Assembly: GCA_018806985.1 (NCBI GenBank)
Contig: JADANN010000443.1
Location: 1,851,001 to 1,915,000, forward strand
DNA from: Angiostrongylus vasorum
Lineage: Eukaryota > Nematoda > Chromadorea > Rhabditida > Metastrongylidae
DNA: 64,000 bases
Direction: 5' to 3'
The position numbers and the translations under genes were made by a program. Below, piece by piece: positions 1 to 10,864 of the stretch. The notes under the pieces were generated by a model. That model made no database searches and had not been told where the DNA came from. It saw only the letters and a program-made list of their open reading frames with translations. Positions within the stretch are counted from its first letter, which is position 1. Every line of letters starts with the position of its first letter.

Positions 1-780
1 CAGTGACGATCTGCCGCGATCACGACCTGTGGAAAAGCTCACGCTAGGTCGACCTTAAAATTACACAGAACCGCAAATCTCTAAATCAGCAGTAATGCAA
101 CATTGATACCCTTCCATATTGGGCGCTCCCGTCTAACGCGTTGGTAGACAAACAGTGAAAAGCGATCAAAACTTGGGTTGCAAAGGGAGTCAGTGGAACC
201 AGACCAAATGAATGCACCCACGACAAGCCATGGAGACTGCATCTTGATTGCCAGCTACAACAATGAAACAGCGTCTTCAAACTCCGATATTTAGGCTGTT
301 CTTAAGGCCGCTGGTTCCATCAAATATCATGTGGATATCCTACAATAAGAGGTGCGAATACCACAGTTGTTTTGATGTCCGTCATCACAAGCATGCTGCT
401 AGTTCGATTCCGCTCCGGGCCAACCACGCCTCTCATCTCCCCGAGCTCGGGGGAAAAAAGTCACTCTCTTCGATCTAATTGAGAACGCCCCAGCCCGGCT
501 ATCCCAGCACGCCAGGGAGAATTGTTCGACCGGCATTCCCCGATATTCAAGAAAAAATGAAAATCCTCAAGCAGCAACCGAAGCTACACGTAAAAAGTAG
601 GAAGACCTTCGTGCCCCCATGGATGCGAAAAAGAAAACGAATCGAATGTAAGTGCTGGGATCCACACGGTAAACGTGAAGAGAGGCCATATAAAATTAAA
701 AAGGACAAAAAAAATCCTACGAGAAACTGCTGGGGCCGTTATCATTAAAGGCAGAGAAATTTCGCTATGAAATGATTTTG
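1..780. other. Unassigned sequence
   Basis: No gene or repeat is recognised here. A 90-codon open frame at 479-748 is rich in Lys and Arg and resembles nothing known to me. The stretch could be the degraded 5' part of the retrotransposon that follows, but no endonuclease motif is visible before about 780. Confidence 0.3.
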
Positions 781-1262
781 GCTTTGGCTTCGTTTTACAA
801 CTACCCGTTTCCTACTCCGTGTCTATGGAAAGCCAACATCATCATTTGCTACTCGCCTATCTACGTAGATGGTGAGAAGGAATTGGATGCACTCTTCACC
901 CTACTGCGGAAAGTAGTGCCCAATGAAAACTCCTTTTCATAAATTCATTACTGGAGGCTTGAATGCCAAAATAGGAAGAGCCAACCAAAATGAATACAAG
1001 CGGAGAAATTTAGAATAGGGGGATCGAAATGGGATTGGAAAACGTGCGGTGGGGCACCTACAGGCAATATGTTTGTTTGTGGGCATTCGTTTCTCGTTCC
1101 CGTTTCCGCGATGCCAACACTCTCTACTGGATCTGACCATTGCATTTTCTGAGCAAAGTTCGAATCAGTCGGTTCGAGGGCAGAGAACTCTTACTATCGT
1201 CGAAGAAGAACAAGACGTATTCTTTGTGATGGTAAGAAAATGGTGAAGAATAAAGTTTTTGT
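781..1262 (+). mobile_element. RTE-clade retrotransposon relic (second type), endonuclease part
   Basis: Conceptual translation in shifting frames gives pieces of an apurinic-type endonuclease of RTE non-LTR elements: IIICYSPIYVDGEKELDA near 840-890, then a GDFNA-like block (GGLNAKIGRANQNEY) near 950-990, GDRNGIG near 1,020, and SGSDH-like STGSDHCIF near 1,125-1,150. Stops and frameshifts make it dead. It differs from the other RTE copies in the window and continues at 2,174 after a cluster of nested insertions. Assignment rests on recognised motifs; the exact subfamily is inference. Confidence 0.6.
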
Positions 1263-1382
1263 TATTGGTCAATCTCAGAGGGTGAGCCATGCATCAAACT
1301 TTCTGAGGTACCGCTAGAGGTGGATGCATGCGTATCAGGCCTGTGCAATGAAATCTGGTGGCCCACAGATGTATCAAATCAG

Positions 1383-1523
1383 TAAGCGGCTCTGAAGAAG
1401 GCGATGCTGCCGAAACGTCAGCTACTGTTGTATTGTATTGTGTTTTTCTATGGAAGTAAATGTATGCTGTTTAACAACCTCGCGATTGCTGAACAAGAAA
1501 ACGACGCATTCATATCATATCAG
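1383..1523 (+). mobile_element. Solo 3' end of a Penelope-like element, inserted in SINE-B
   Basis: The segment starts just before a hammerhead motif and ends after AACCTCGCGATTGCTGAACA, matching the tail that follows the hammerhead in the other PLE 3' ends (CTCGTG followed by GCTCAACAAGAATAC). It is flanked by an 11-bp imperfect direct repeat, TATCAAATCAG (1,372-1,382) and TATCATATCAG (1,513-1,523), as expected for a target-site duplication. No protein is encoded, so this is a severely 5'-truncated copy or a non-autonomous derivative. Confidence 0.55.
1387..1424 (+). ncRNA. Hammerhead ribozyme motif, GUC cleavage site
   Basis: Order of parts: stem I 5' strand CGGCU, core CUGAAGA (fits CUGANGA), one extra A, stem II GGC / GCC closed by a GAUGCU loop, GAAA core, C, then GUC and stem I 3' strand AGCU. 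Stem III is reduced to one or two pairs, a feature reported for hammerheads of Penelope-like elements. Self-cleavage after the GUC is predicted but not shown. The extra A between CUGANGA and stem II is unusual and may reduce activity. Confidence 0.6.
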
Positions 1524-1684
1524 TGTTGCTATCCTCGTAGGTAAGTTTGACATCAATTTGTTGATCCAGGACGGATAGAGGGCTTGGTGACCCCGGGCGC
1601 GGGTCCGCACATAAAACCATATTTCTATTTCGGAACACCTCTAACCACCGTGCTATGCGCACATTTCACCAGAATGCTCCCAAT

Positions 1685-2165
1685 AGAAGCTTGTTCTAAC
1701 GTAACTGCCACATAAAGTAATGCCCGACCGATTACTACAAGCTGCTTGTCGAAGAACGTAAAGTTTATGCTGAACTCGCGTCAGTTGCTCAAATAAGAAG
1801 TTCTATCATATCTCAATCATCATTAAATAGTTGACAGAACACTAAAAAGAAGGACACTGAAGAATGGTTCTATTCTAACACACCTATCGCAATAAGACGA
1901 CGAAGACACTGCATCGAAAAAGGCGAACGGCAGTGGACCTTACAAACTTTACGTTCTTCGACAAGCAGCCTGTAGTAACCGGTCGGACATTGTGACGTTA
2001 GAACAAGCTTCGGTTCTGATGAAGAGAAACGCGTCGAAACGTTAGCCGAATAAACATATTTATTATTCTCGTGTCAGCTTATTAATCCAAAAAGATGTTG
2101 GTTACTGCTGCCGCGGTTAAATGACGGTCGCTTTGAAAAAATGTTGTTGCAAAATTATCAAAGTT
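1685..2165 (+). mobile_element. Foldback hammerhead-bearing repeat (family 1)
   Basis: Two arms, 1,685-1,766 and 1,944-2,011, are inverted copies of each other (shared cores AAGCTTGTTCTAACGT and CTGCTTGTCGAAGAACGT). The right arm runs into a hammerhead-like motif and then GCCGAATAAACATATTTAT and GCGGTTAAATGACGGTCG, the tail blocks found in the other family-1 copies. No coding capacity is visible. It separates the two halves of the RTE relic. Confidence 0.5.
2011..2049 (+). ncRNA. Hammerhead ribozyme-like motif, weak stem II
   Basis: CGGUU, CUGAUGA, GAAAC, GUU and AGCCG occur in the hammerhead order, and stem I can form five pairs including one G-U. Stem II is poor: the GACG / CGUC hairpin of the family consensus has decayed to about two pairs. 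Probably inactive or very weak. Confidence 0.45.
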
Positions 2166-2173
2166 AATAAGAA

Positions 2174-3365
2174 ATGCCTGCCAACTGTACAATCGATTTG
2201 CAGGAAGATTTGTATGCCCATAAGAAGAAAAATTTAATGGAAGCAGCTCAAGAACTATCTGGTCTGAATAAGTACCGTCATGACCTTTGCGGCTACGGCA
2301 CTTCTTCATCAGTCCTGCTGAATGAAGTTGAGTCTATCGCCACATCCCTCCATGAAATGGAATTGATAACGTAGAAATTCTATGCCAACTTCCGCGATAC
2401 AGTCACCGTCTCGGACTCCAAAATCCATCGGAGAAATACCGTACTACATTCTACCCTCTGAACATCAAGTTGAAATAGAAAGCATGAAGAAAGGCATAGA
2501 TCCAATACCCGATAATATTACCGCCGATTTATTTGGGGCTGGAATGTATAAGCTAGATATGTGTACATTCTCGCAACCCAGATGATATCGTACCTTCAGA
2601 AGAAGAAGGTCCCAGCAGAGTCGGTGCACAGTGAGCTCAACTAAGCTGGAAAAGGGACAATATTCTTCATAAATGGAAGAAAAACTCAGTTTATGAAGGA
2701 CCCATGGTGCGACGGTGAACAAAACGAACTGGATGTGTCTCTAATTACAGAGAACATTAAAGAGAACACGTTGGATGTCCAGTGAACATGAACTTACACA
2801 AAAGAAAGCGAACAGCATGGGTGGCATTCGGGCCTTTCAAATAGTCCAACAATCAACTAGTGGACTTGAAATCCCGTGTTTACTCTTTTTGAACTAACGC
2901 TCCTACAAGCGCTTTGCTATGAAGCATTAACCTGATACTTCACCCTGGTCAAGAATTTTCAGTGACCACTCACAGAGCGCTCGATGTCTTTCGAAATCCA
3001 GCCGGCATTCATAACGCCTAGCTGGAATGCTCACCTCAGAACTTCTAAATATATCCCGTCTTCTAGATTCATTGTATCGTACATCGATAGCGAGGCACAG
3101 ATGGAAAGAACGGTGAAATCCAAGGCGATGCAAGCGTCTTATCGAACAACCACCTAGACGATGGGTGCACACGTTTGTGGCTTGGGCCGACCATCAATAT
3201 CCGCAGATGGAAAAGATTTCTGGACCACCGCATATGCCCTGCAAATGTCACTATGTTTGAAGCAGACTACCGTCATACGCAAGAATTGCGAAAAAAAGAC
3301 GGATGGAAGATGTGCTGATTCTCGTGTTTCTTTTCAAGGTGGGCGATGCAAGTATCTATGCAGGT
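2174..3365 (+). mobile_element. RTE-clade relic (second type), linker, RT and C-terminal part
   Basis: Continues the relic of 781-1,262. Recognisable pieces are a linker (LYAHKKKNLMEAAQEL; HEMELIT), the pre-RT block (SMKKG, DNITADLFGAG), ISYLQKKKVPAE near 2,585-2,625, KTQFMKDPWCDG near 2,690, then VTTHRALD, and a C-terminal RRWVHTFVAWADHQYPQ block near 3,160-3,205. The central RT, including its catalytic motif, is missing or destroyed. Many frameshifts show an old, inactive copy. Confidence 0.6.
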
Positions 3366-4314
3366 GAGTAATTGAGCATATCAATGGGCTAGCAACTCTG
3401 TATATTAGAATAAATGAAAATAGCCTGAAAAACAGTTAATTGTTGCGGAGCGAGATTCTTCAGCTGGATGGAGATGCTTTCTAGGAACATCCAAAATCAC
3501 TTGTTCAAAGCCAACTGATTACTGCTACAATGCGACAGTGGATGTCTCACAACTCAACCAACTATCGATGGGCGGATGTTCGACGTTTCGATGCTCTGTG
3601 GGGTTTCGTACTTCTCCTTATGAATGAATATGTTCTAGAAAACTGTCCACTTTATGTTTTAGGCGAGTCGGAATAAGTGCATCAACTACACATACAAGGC
3701 GCGGGAAATCAAGTTCTGTTGTTGTAACTCCAGTAACTTTTGCAACTCGAAATATTCGGTAACTTTTCATTTTTAGCCAAGATTTCTCATTAATAGTCGT
3801 TGCTTCCACGATATCTCACTTGTGTCAAAGATAAGGGACTACTGTAACGCCACGGTGAATTAACATGTCCGTAAGCTTCGCAGCCATCGCGCAGGTCAAT
3901 TATGCTTCACTTTTGCGATTCTTACTAAACTGCAACGCACGTCGAATTTTTGAGGGATATATTAACTTCAAGCACCTTACCCTCTACAGTTTTCGTCAAT
4001 CATGAACTCACTTAGAAGCCTACCCATTTTGTGTAGAAGAGTCCTCATACTGAACAGCCACGTAGGTCAGCTCTACATTATCTGGCATATAACCGGTCAG
4101 TCATCGCTGATATAAAAGGTTCATGGTCAAGCAAGTTGGTACTCGAAATTAGGGGCATTGTATGTGATTATGTTTCGCCATTTGTGCTTTTAAATTAGTC
4201 ATTAATAGAGAATTAATTCCTTCTCCTTTCACTTAAAAAAAATAGTGCATTCAGCGTTGACCAATCCTTAGGAGGTTAGGAATACATTTGATTTCACTAA
4301 ACACCATAGAACTG
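3366..4314. other. Unassigned sequence
   Basis: No open frame with exon borders and no repeat shared with other parts of the window was recognised. Confidence 0.3.
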
Positions 4315-4520
4315 AATAAATGCATATCTGACCTATGCATTGACTCAGTGGTTGCTAAGCGATGCATAAATTGAGTGTTACTATCCTCTCAGACAAGTCT
4401 GCTAACAATTTGCCGATTCTATGGGGATGGAAGGAATGGTGACCCCTGGCGCAAGATCGAACCAAAGGGCTGCGCGTGTATTGCAGGGGAACCTCTAACC
4501 ACCGCGGTGCATAAGGCACT
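4315..4520 (-). repeat. SINE-B copy (diverged)
   Basis: Shares ATGCATATCTG, TACTATCCTCTCAGACAAGT, a GGGGATGGAAGG block and the tRNA-like end TGTATTGCAGGGGAACCTCT with the other SINE-B copies. The middle is rearranged. Reverse orientation, with the tRNA-like head at the high-coordinate end. Confidence 0.6.
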
Positions 4521-5440
4521 TGCTTCTCCGTTATTCTTTATCGGAGCATCCTTGGACTTGAAAAATAGGTACAGTTATAAAGAAAAAACTTCGTGAATAC
4601 ACAAACTTACATATTTGCCTATTAAATATTTCAGGACTATTCCAAGGACAAAAGTGTTTTATTTTTTGGCAGTTGTCATTTCAGAACCTCACTTTCTTCG
4701 AGAAGGTGAAGCAACGGGTCAAAGATATCGGAAAAGTTATTGGTTAACGGTGAACCGAACTTGGGGCGATACCTGAAGAATGTATGGACTCGTTCTTAGT
4801 TTCGCACACTTTGATCAATATAACGGTTATTTGTGCGAGCAAACTGCTCAATAAACGTGGTTTATGAGTTTGTTTAAGCCTTCTCAAAAAAATTCATTTT
4901 ACTGTTTGCATCCGAATTATCACTACTCAGTTGTTGGTAGTTTTTCCGCTGACATACCCTCAGTTGATAATGGGTTCGGTCTTCGTTCACAAAGTCACAT
5001 GAGGGGTAACTCTACGAGAACGACCTCGAAGAAACGCAATTAGACGATGATAAGACAAACCTGCCTCTCCAGCATACTACTTGGACAGAAGTTTAGGGAG
5101 CGCGTTACGGTATCTCTAGTCGTTGCGTTTTGATTTCGTCCTTATACACACTTAAACACATTCCGATTATATGAATACTCGAGTGATTTCAACAGCACAA
5201 TAAAGCTTAAAAAAGAAGGGTGGAATTTCTAGAAATATCCTTGCATTCGGACGTTCCGTTCGATTTTTCAAAGAATCTTTCCGATTAGAACGACTCTGAA
5301 GTCAACATTAGCCACCTGCTCTACTAAAATCACCTCACTCAAACACCTCTTCATTACGATAAGCACTGCTGTCAAACGTGCACTAGACAAGAGTACGAGC
5401 CTGACGGCTGTTTTTTCCAATCCTTTTATTTGTGATGCGT
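4521..5440. other. Unassigned sequence
   Basis: AT-rich intergenic-looking DNA. No exon or repeat identified. Confidence 0.3.
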
Positions 5441-5455
5441 CTATCTATATGTATA

Positions 5456-5501
<46 letters not shown>

Positions 5502-5535
5502 CACATGATGTATTCTATATATGATGCATATATGA

Positions 5536-5600
<65 letters not shown>

Positions 5601-5612
5601 TGTATGTGTGTG
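5441..5612. repeat. Compound microsatellite (TA)n and (TG)n
   Basis: A TA-rich run (about 5,450-5,498) is followed by a nearly pure TG run (about 5,539-5,612). Such alternating purine-pyrimidine tracts are length-variable and can adopt Z-DNA or cruciform forms. Confidence 0.95.
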
Positions 5613-6344
5613 TATTGTTTTGGTAAAAAGCGAACGAGGTCATCAAATTGTTGTTAATAAGTCTAAATATAAGTGAGTCAGGCCAGTTCAGACTTATAAC
5701 GGTGCCAAGAATACTTTACTAAACCTACGTTCACTTCTTTTTGTTCCCTCGCCATGTTCTCACTATCTTGATGTCATGCAACGCACATGGTTCGGCAACT
5801 TTTCCTTCGTAACAAGCACTGGAACAACATTTGCTCATTCGTCTTTCAGCATTCATCGTCCTCTATTTGGTGTCATCTTTCACCAAATTCTGCCACTGTT
5901 CACTCTTAAAACTGATTCTTTGAAAAATTTTCAGCCGTCGGAAAAATAATGGCTGACAACGATTACGGATAGAACGTTCTTCTTTGTGTGATTCCTGACT
6001 CATTCAGATGCTATGCATTACCGACGCGGCCGAGATCGTCAAGCGACCGTCATGGATTGCTGCCCAATGTCTTCACACGGTGCTCTCCGTCGCTACTCTT
6101 ATCCTTTCCGTAAAGTTCATCTTTGCCTTAAAGCGATCGACGGTCTTTAATACATCAGCAGTGACGCTAATGCTACTGTTCACCGCCTTCGCTTTTACAT
6201 GCCGTAGTGACGATATGAATTCAGGTAATATCAATGAACAGATGCCGAAATTCCTGGGTTTTTTCAGCAAGTTTCATAATTATTGAAACCATGGCCAAAT
6301 ATTATACCATTTAAAAAGGTCGTATTGCTTCTTATACTAACTTG

Positions 6345-6490
6345 GATACTCGGATGGTCCATCCTCACTATTTGTGCGGGCCCCAACATAACCTCCATTT
6401 TTTCGGAGATTTGTTGGTTTAGCCATTGTGGGTTCCCGGAATCCTGACGTCAGCCTAGCCAAAGTTTGCCCCAGTTTCTTCTTATAATTA
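6345..6490 (-). repeat. SINE-C fragment in receptor intron 1
   Basis: Matches the copies at 22.9 and 43.5 kb through blocks such as CGGAGATTTGTTGG, GCCATTGTGGGTTCCCGGA and GCCAAAGTTTGCCCCAG. It lies within intron 1 of the Srab-like gene. Reverse orientation is judged from the tRNA-headed copy at 34.8-35.3 kb. Confidence 0.6.
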
Positions 6491-8839
6491 ATAAAACTCA
6501 AAAGAATGTAGTGTAGAGCAGAGTCGGTCTCGCAGTTCTCAAGAAAGCAAACCATACCAAAGATTTCCAATTTTTGTAAAATAACAATAGTCACCTCTAT
6601 ATTTGTTGGCCTAGAGAGTTTTCGTATCTAAATTTCTAAATGCCTGTCGTTCTCACAAAGAAGTTGCAGCAGATAGAGCGCTTACGAAGTTGTAGGAAAT
6701 CCTTTGCTCTATTGCTTTTTATGGTAAAAGCAAATGAAACATTAGGTGATGAACAAAAGAACAAACTGACAAACAGACGACAAGTACGAGTTGCCTGTCG
6801 TCTGAGTACCCACGACTAGGCACCAACGAGAGAGGGTGGGTTTATCGACGACGCTCTCAGAGTGGTCGTCGCCTCGTGGATTATTGAATGAATCTTCTTA
6901 GCCTATAGAGATATTGCGTCGACGGAAGAGGATTCGTGAGCTTCAGAAGCTTGAAGTTTTACTGTGATAGAGTAAATAAAAGAGCACTTTGTTGGTAAAA
7001 ATGTTTACACGTTTCTCATCTTTCAATTAAAGTTTCAATAATATTGTATATGTGACCTTAAAGATTTGCTTAGCATCTTACGACGTTGAGAATCTTGGCC
7101 CAAATGTTTCCAACAGATAATCTCAACGTCATGACTTTGTAACTGCACGTTCTTCGAAATCCGATCTTTTGAATCATTCATATGGTACCACAGAGCAGTC
7201 AAAGCTTCCTCGATGACGATCGCTCGTTGCTTTGCAGTAAATGATGATTTTATGGCAAAATGCAAAGAATGTTCTAGATTTCTTCCTGCAGATCCATTAT
7301 TCATACTTCAGACACATGAAATGATCAACAACGCCATCTATACAGATACGTGTGATCTGACGTTGAAGACATCGATGTGTGCGATTCCAAACTACGTGGC
7401 TGTGTTCTGCGTGGTGAGCATGATGCTCAGCCAGCATACATTGTCTTGACCGTCTTGCCGCCACCACGCACGTCAAACTCTACCGTCGCCGCTCCAAACT
7501 ATTCGCCCTATGCCTATGCCTGTTCGCAGTAAGTTGAAGTTTCCGTTATGACTGTTTGTTATTTCACTGACTATGGATGAGTTACAATTTACTATTATAA
7601 TCGAAAGTCTATAATGTTTGGCTTTTTAAAAGTAAATTCTATGTGGAGAACAAAGCCATCTTGTTGAGCCTAGAGATACTTGGCTGCAGTTACTTCCTCC
7701 CTCTAGAATTACGATTATGGAGCATAAATTTCGCTTACATAGCGACAAACTAGGGTTAGGAAATGGGAATCCTTTACCGGCGACGCAAAGGCAGACTATA
7801 TAAGTAGGTGTTTTCTTTTTGAGCAGATACGAAGTGGCTTGAACGAAATCCATTCAGTAGTAGCAGATGTGTTGGCAGTTTCGCCTGGAAATGTCGAATT
7901 GATAGGCAATCTACTTAGTCAGACTTCAGAAGATAGCTTCAGAAGATAACACCAAAATTGCTACCAACATTCTTATATCTGCTCAGGAGGAAAAGATCAT
8001 TATATTAAACACGCTGAGGTGAACAGGAAGTCAGTCCGGGAATAGACGAATTCAATAGGTAGGACGTCAGTGGGTGTCGTACAGAGTCAATTTCTCCTGG
8101 TTACTACCACGAAATGTTCTTATTGCTTAGAAGAAACATAGAACAGATTCCATAACAAAGTTTCTATTTCTCGCCAGTCAGCTTATGCAACGTCGATTTG
8201 CCAAAATTTTGAATTTCCAATCAAACTGAGATGCTTTGAGAGCATAGCAAGAAATGCGTTGGCATAAAAGCGAGATATTTGTAAAGCGTAGTAAAAACTT
8301 TGCTTTGAAATGATATCTGATACGAATATAAGACAGTAACCAAAGCCGGGATTTATTTTCAGTTATCCTAAAATTCTTTTATAGGTCGTTACTTCTTTTC
8401 TGGTTTCGTTCGTTCTGCTTTACAACGATCCTTACGATGATTCGGTGTTCACCTGTCTGAGGACACCTGCAGCAAGTACCATGAAGATCAACCGTCTCCT
8501 GTACTCGTTCATATCCATGGGATTATTTGCCATCACCTCCAACATCCGCCTATTCATCATCAATAGACGCAAGCAAGAGACGTGGGTAATTCTACGAAGG
8601 TTTCAATGAACACCATGTTTTTGCCTCATAGATATCTCCCACTGAATAATCTCCAGGCAATTAGTCTGAAGGTTATCCGGTGCGTCGCTATACTTCAATA
8701 TTAGGGTGAAATATGGACTTAAAGCAAGCTTGTTACCAAAATGAAGGTGGTTATAGGTGTTGCATTTGCTGTTATACCCTTTGTATACAACACGAGGAGT
8801 TAAATTTAAATCAAAACGCCCTATTTCATTGAAAAGCTA

Positions 8840-9345
8840 GTATGATGTTGTTACCAAAATTTTATTAGGCCAACATTTCGACGTCTTCGTCCTTCTCAGA
8901 TGATTTCAGCCGATGAACTGAGTCGATGTCCACAGTCCTTCCTACTCTCGATATGGTACCTTCGTCGTCGTATCCAGTCCGATCATCTTCAGTGGGGGCA
9001 TCGCTCGAATGAGGCAATCTCACCACGACTTTCTTCTATATAGGACAGTTGTTGTTAATACGATTGCCCGGTGATAATAACTTGCTTTCTGGACACCTTT
9101 ATCCAGCAGAAGTCGGTATTAAGTAAGCTTTGACGTAGCAAAGCAATATCATTGTAAACCGACTTTCGTTTAACCTCGATGCGACTACGAAGTACTGTGA
9201 GCATCGACTCGGATCATCGGCTCCGAGGAAGACGAAGGCGACGAAACGTTAGCCGAAGTAACAACCTCGTGTAGCTTATCAATAAAATATGGTACACTGA
9301 TCATTCATACCGAGGTTAAATGAAGGTCGGTTTACAGTGACATCA
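8840..9345. mobile_element. Family-1 hammerhead-bearing repeats, inverted pair, in receptor intron 3
   Basis: A minus-strand copy (about 8,850-9,070, then the end block AAACCGACTTTCGTTTAACC at about 9,157) is followed by a plus-strand copy (about 9,180-9,340) ending with CCGAGGTTAAATGAAGGTCG. Both contain degenerate hammerhead motifs (8,866-8,915 minus; 9,217-9,256 plus). In the plus motif U4 of the core has become C and one side of stem II is mutated (CGUC to CGAC). The pair would be spliced out with the intron. Confidence 0.55.
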
Positions 9346-10624
9346 AATCGGCGTTTTGCCTGGCCGATGTCATTGCCGTTACAATGGTTGCTCACACTGT
9401 AACCTGATTTTGGAAGATATCAATGTTGGTGAGGATTCCGACCAGCTCGTAACCACCTTCGCAATCAACTGCATCACCTGGTTCCCCATCAATCATCGAG
9501 TAGCTCTAGTAAGCACTAGGGAACTACGATATATCTGTCTCTTCCGGCATCAGAGCCATTACCTCGATTCCGCTTTCAAAAGACATGAAGAACATCACAA
9601 TTTTGGTATGTTCTTTTCGTTGTTACTGTTTCTAGAGAGAATATTCCACGGATAGCTCTCCAGACGGTGCAGCGCCGTCGGATTACTCTTGACATGCCTC
9701 CAGATAAGACTATCGAATTCCTTAGAATTAATGATCTAGATAAGCGGATGCGCTGAGAAGCCTAAATAGGGCACCTCAGTGACGAATATCCAGTGAACAT
9801 TGCCCTAACTTCATATAAGTGCCAAGAAAGCCAAAAATTTGAAAGCTACCAATAGAAGCCCCTCTTTAGAATTCTTCGAAGTGGTAAGAGGTTATGCCTG
9901 AGCTTGCAAATTTGGGCATACAGCTGACGCAAGATGAATCTGAAGGAAATGTCGCCGTAATACGATGGATGGAAAACAAGTAGAACCTTGTTACTGTTCA
10001 AAAACGGGAACCGACGCGGCATCAATCACGACTGCGCGATCTATCTGTTATCCTCGTTATCGTTGTCTACTCTTACCATGCTACAAATTTACAAAACTTA
10101 ATTAACCATCATGTTCTACATTATACCTTCTGTTAGTGGATTTTTTGGAGATCTAGTTGTTTTCAGAGAACTCGGACAATTGCCGTTAAAAGCATCAGTT
10201 TCAGCTTGCATTTCAATGTCACTCATCGATTCGAGGCCTATGAGAACGTGCTCTTTACGGAATGGATAGGCTTGGTGGCCACAGTACAATTTGTCTTCAT
10301 GACCACTTACTCATTAGCGATATTCCTCATACGCACTAGGGGCCGGAATTTACCTGACGTAACCAAAGAAGTGCTCATAAATTGGTTCTAACTGGTGCCG
10401 TTCTCGACTCTTTCATTGCACTGATATCGCTTCTGGTCATCCGTCACACTTCGAGGAAATGCATGGCATGCATTAGTCGGATGATAAGTGAAAGGAGTGA
10501 CCATATGGTACACCTTATGAAAATGTGGAGTTGACCGGGGCTTTTGGACCACCTTGCCGTTCAAGAGTAACATTTCTACCAGTCCATTACCTCCAACGCT
10601 ACATAATGAATAATTTTACAGGAA

Positions 10625-10630
10625 AATAAA
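10625..10630 (+). terminator. Poly(A) signal of the Srab-like gene
   Basis: AATAAA about 90 bases after the receptor stop codon (10,532-10,534). A plausible 3' end signal by position only. Confidence 0.4.
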
Positions 10631-10864
10631 TTCGTGTTTTTCTTTATAGGATATGATGCAAAACATCGACAATGGTCAGAAAAAGTCAGAAACCACAAAA
10701 TCACTTCATCTAACTAAACTGCTTCAAGGCAGTTTAACATATAGTCGTAAGGAACAGCCTTTGTTAACTGAAAGTCTTGTGTACGCGCAGCTGAAGAGAT
10801 AGCAATCCTACTGAACGAGAAGATCGTCATTATGGGGAAAAGCTATCCCAATACAAAATTCTTT

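Larger units (their letters stand above)
1270..1666 (-). repeat. SINE-B copy, interrupted by a PLE insert (1,383-1,523)
   Basis: A tRNA-headed short repeat in reverse orientation, recognisable from the motifs shared with the copies at 14.5, 20.0, 23.2 and 55.7 kb: a CCATGCAT block, GATGTATC, GCTGCTATCC-like sequence, a GGAGGGATGGAGGGCTTGG-like block and ACCTCTAACCAC near the tRNA-like head. The copy is split at 1,382 by a 141-bp insertion. It sits inside the older RTE relic. Confidence 0.6.
6008..10534 (+). pseudogene. Srab-like nematode chemoreceptor GPCR, four exons, two frameshifts
   Basis: Exons: 6,008-6,224; 7,292-7,528; 8,385-8,585; 10,167-10,534. Acceptors are TTCCTGCAG, TTTTATAG and GTTTTCAG; donors are GTAATA, GTAAGT and GTAATT. 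The exons encode about 340 residues with seven hydrophobic segments: two in exon 1 (after ITDAAEIVKRPSW), the third and part of the fourth in exon 2 (DTCDLTLKTSMCAIPNY; RLAATTHVKLYRRR), the rest of the fourth and the fifth in exon 3 (KINRLLYSFISMGLFAITS), the sixth and seventh in exon 4 (FEAYENVLFTEWIGLVATV; GAVLDSFIALISLLVIRH). Length and layout fit Sra/Srab serpentine receptors, which act in nematode sensory neurons. Frame breaks near 7,440 and 10,380 make it a pseudogene unless they are assembly errors. The ATG follows directly on an ATTCAG acceptor-like site. AATAAA lies at 10,625. Confidence 0.75.
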
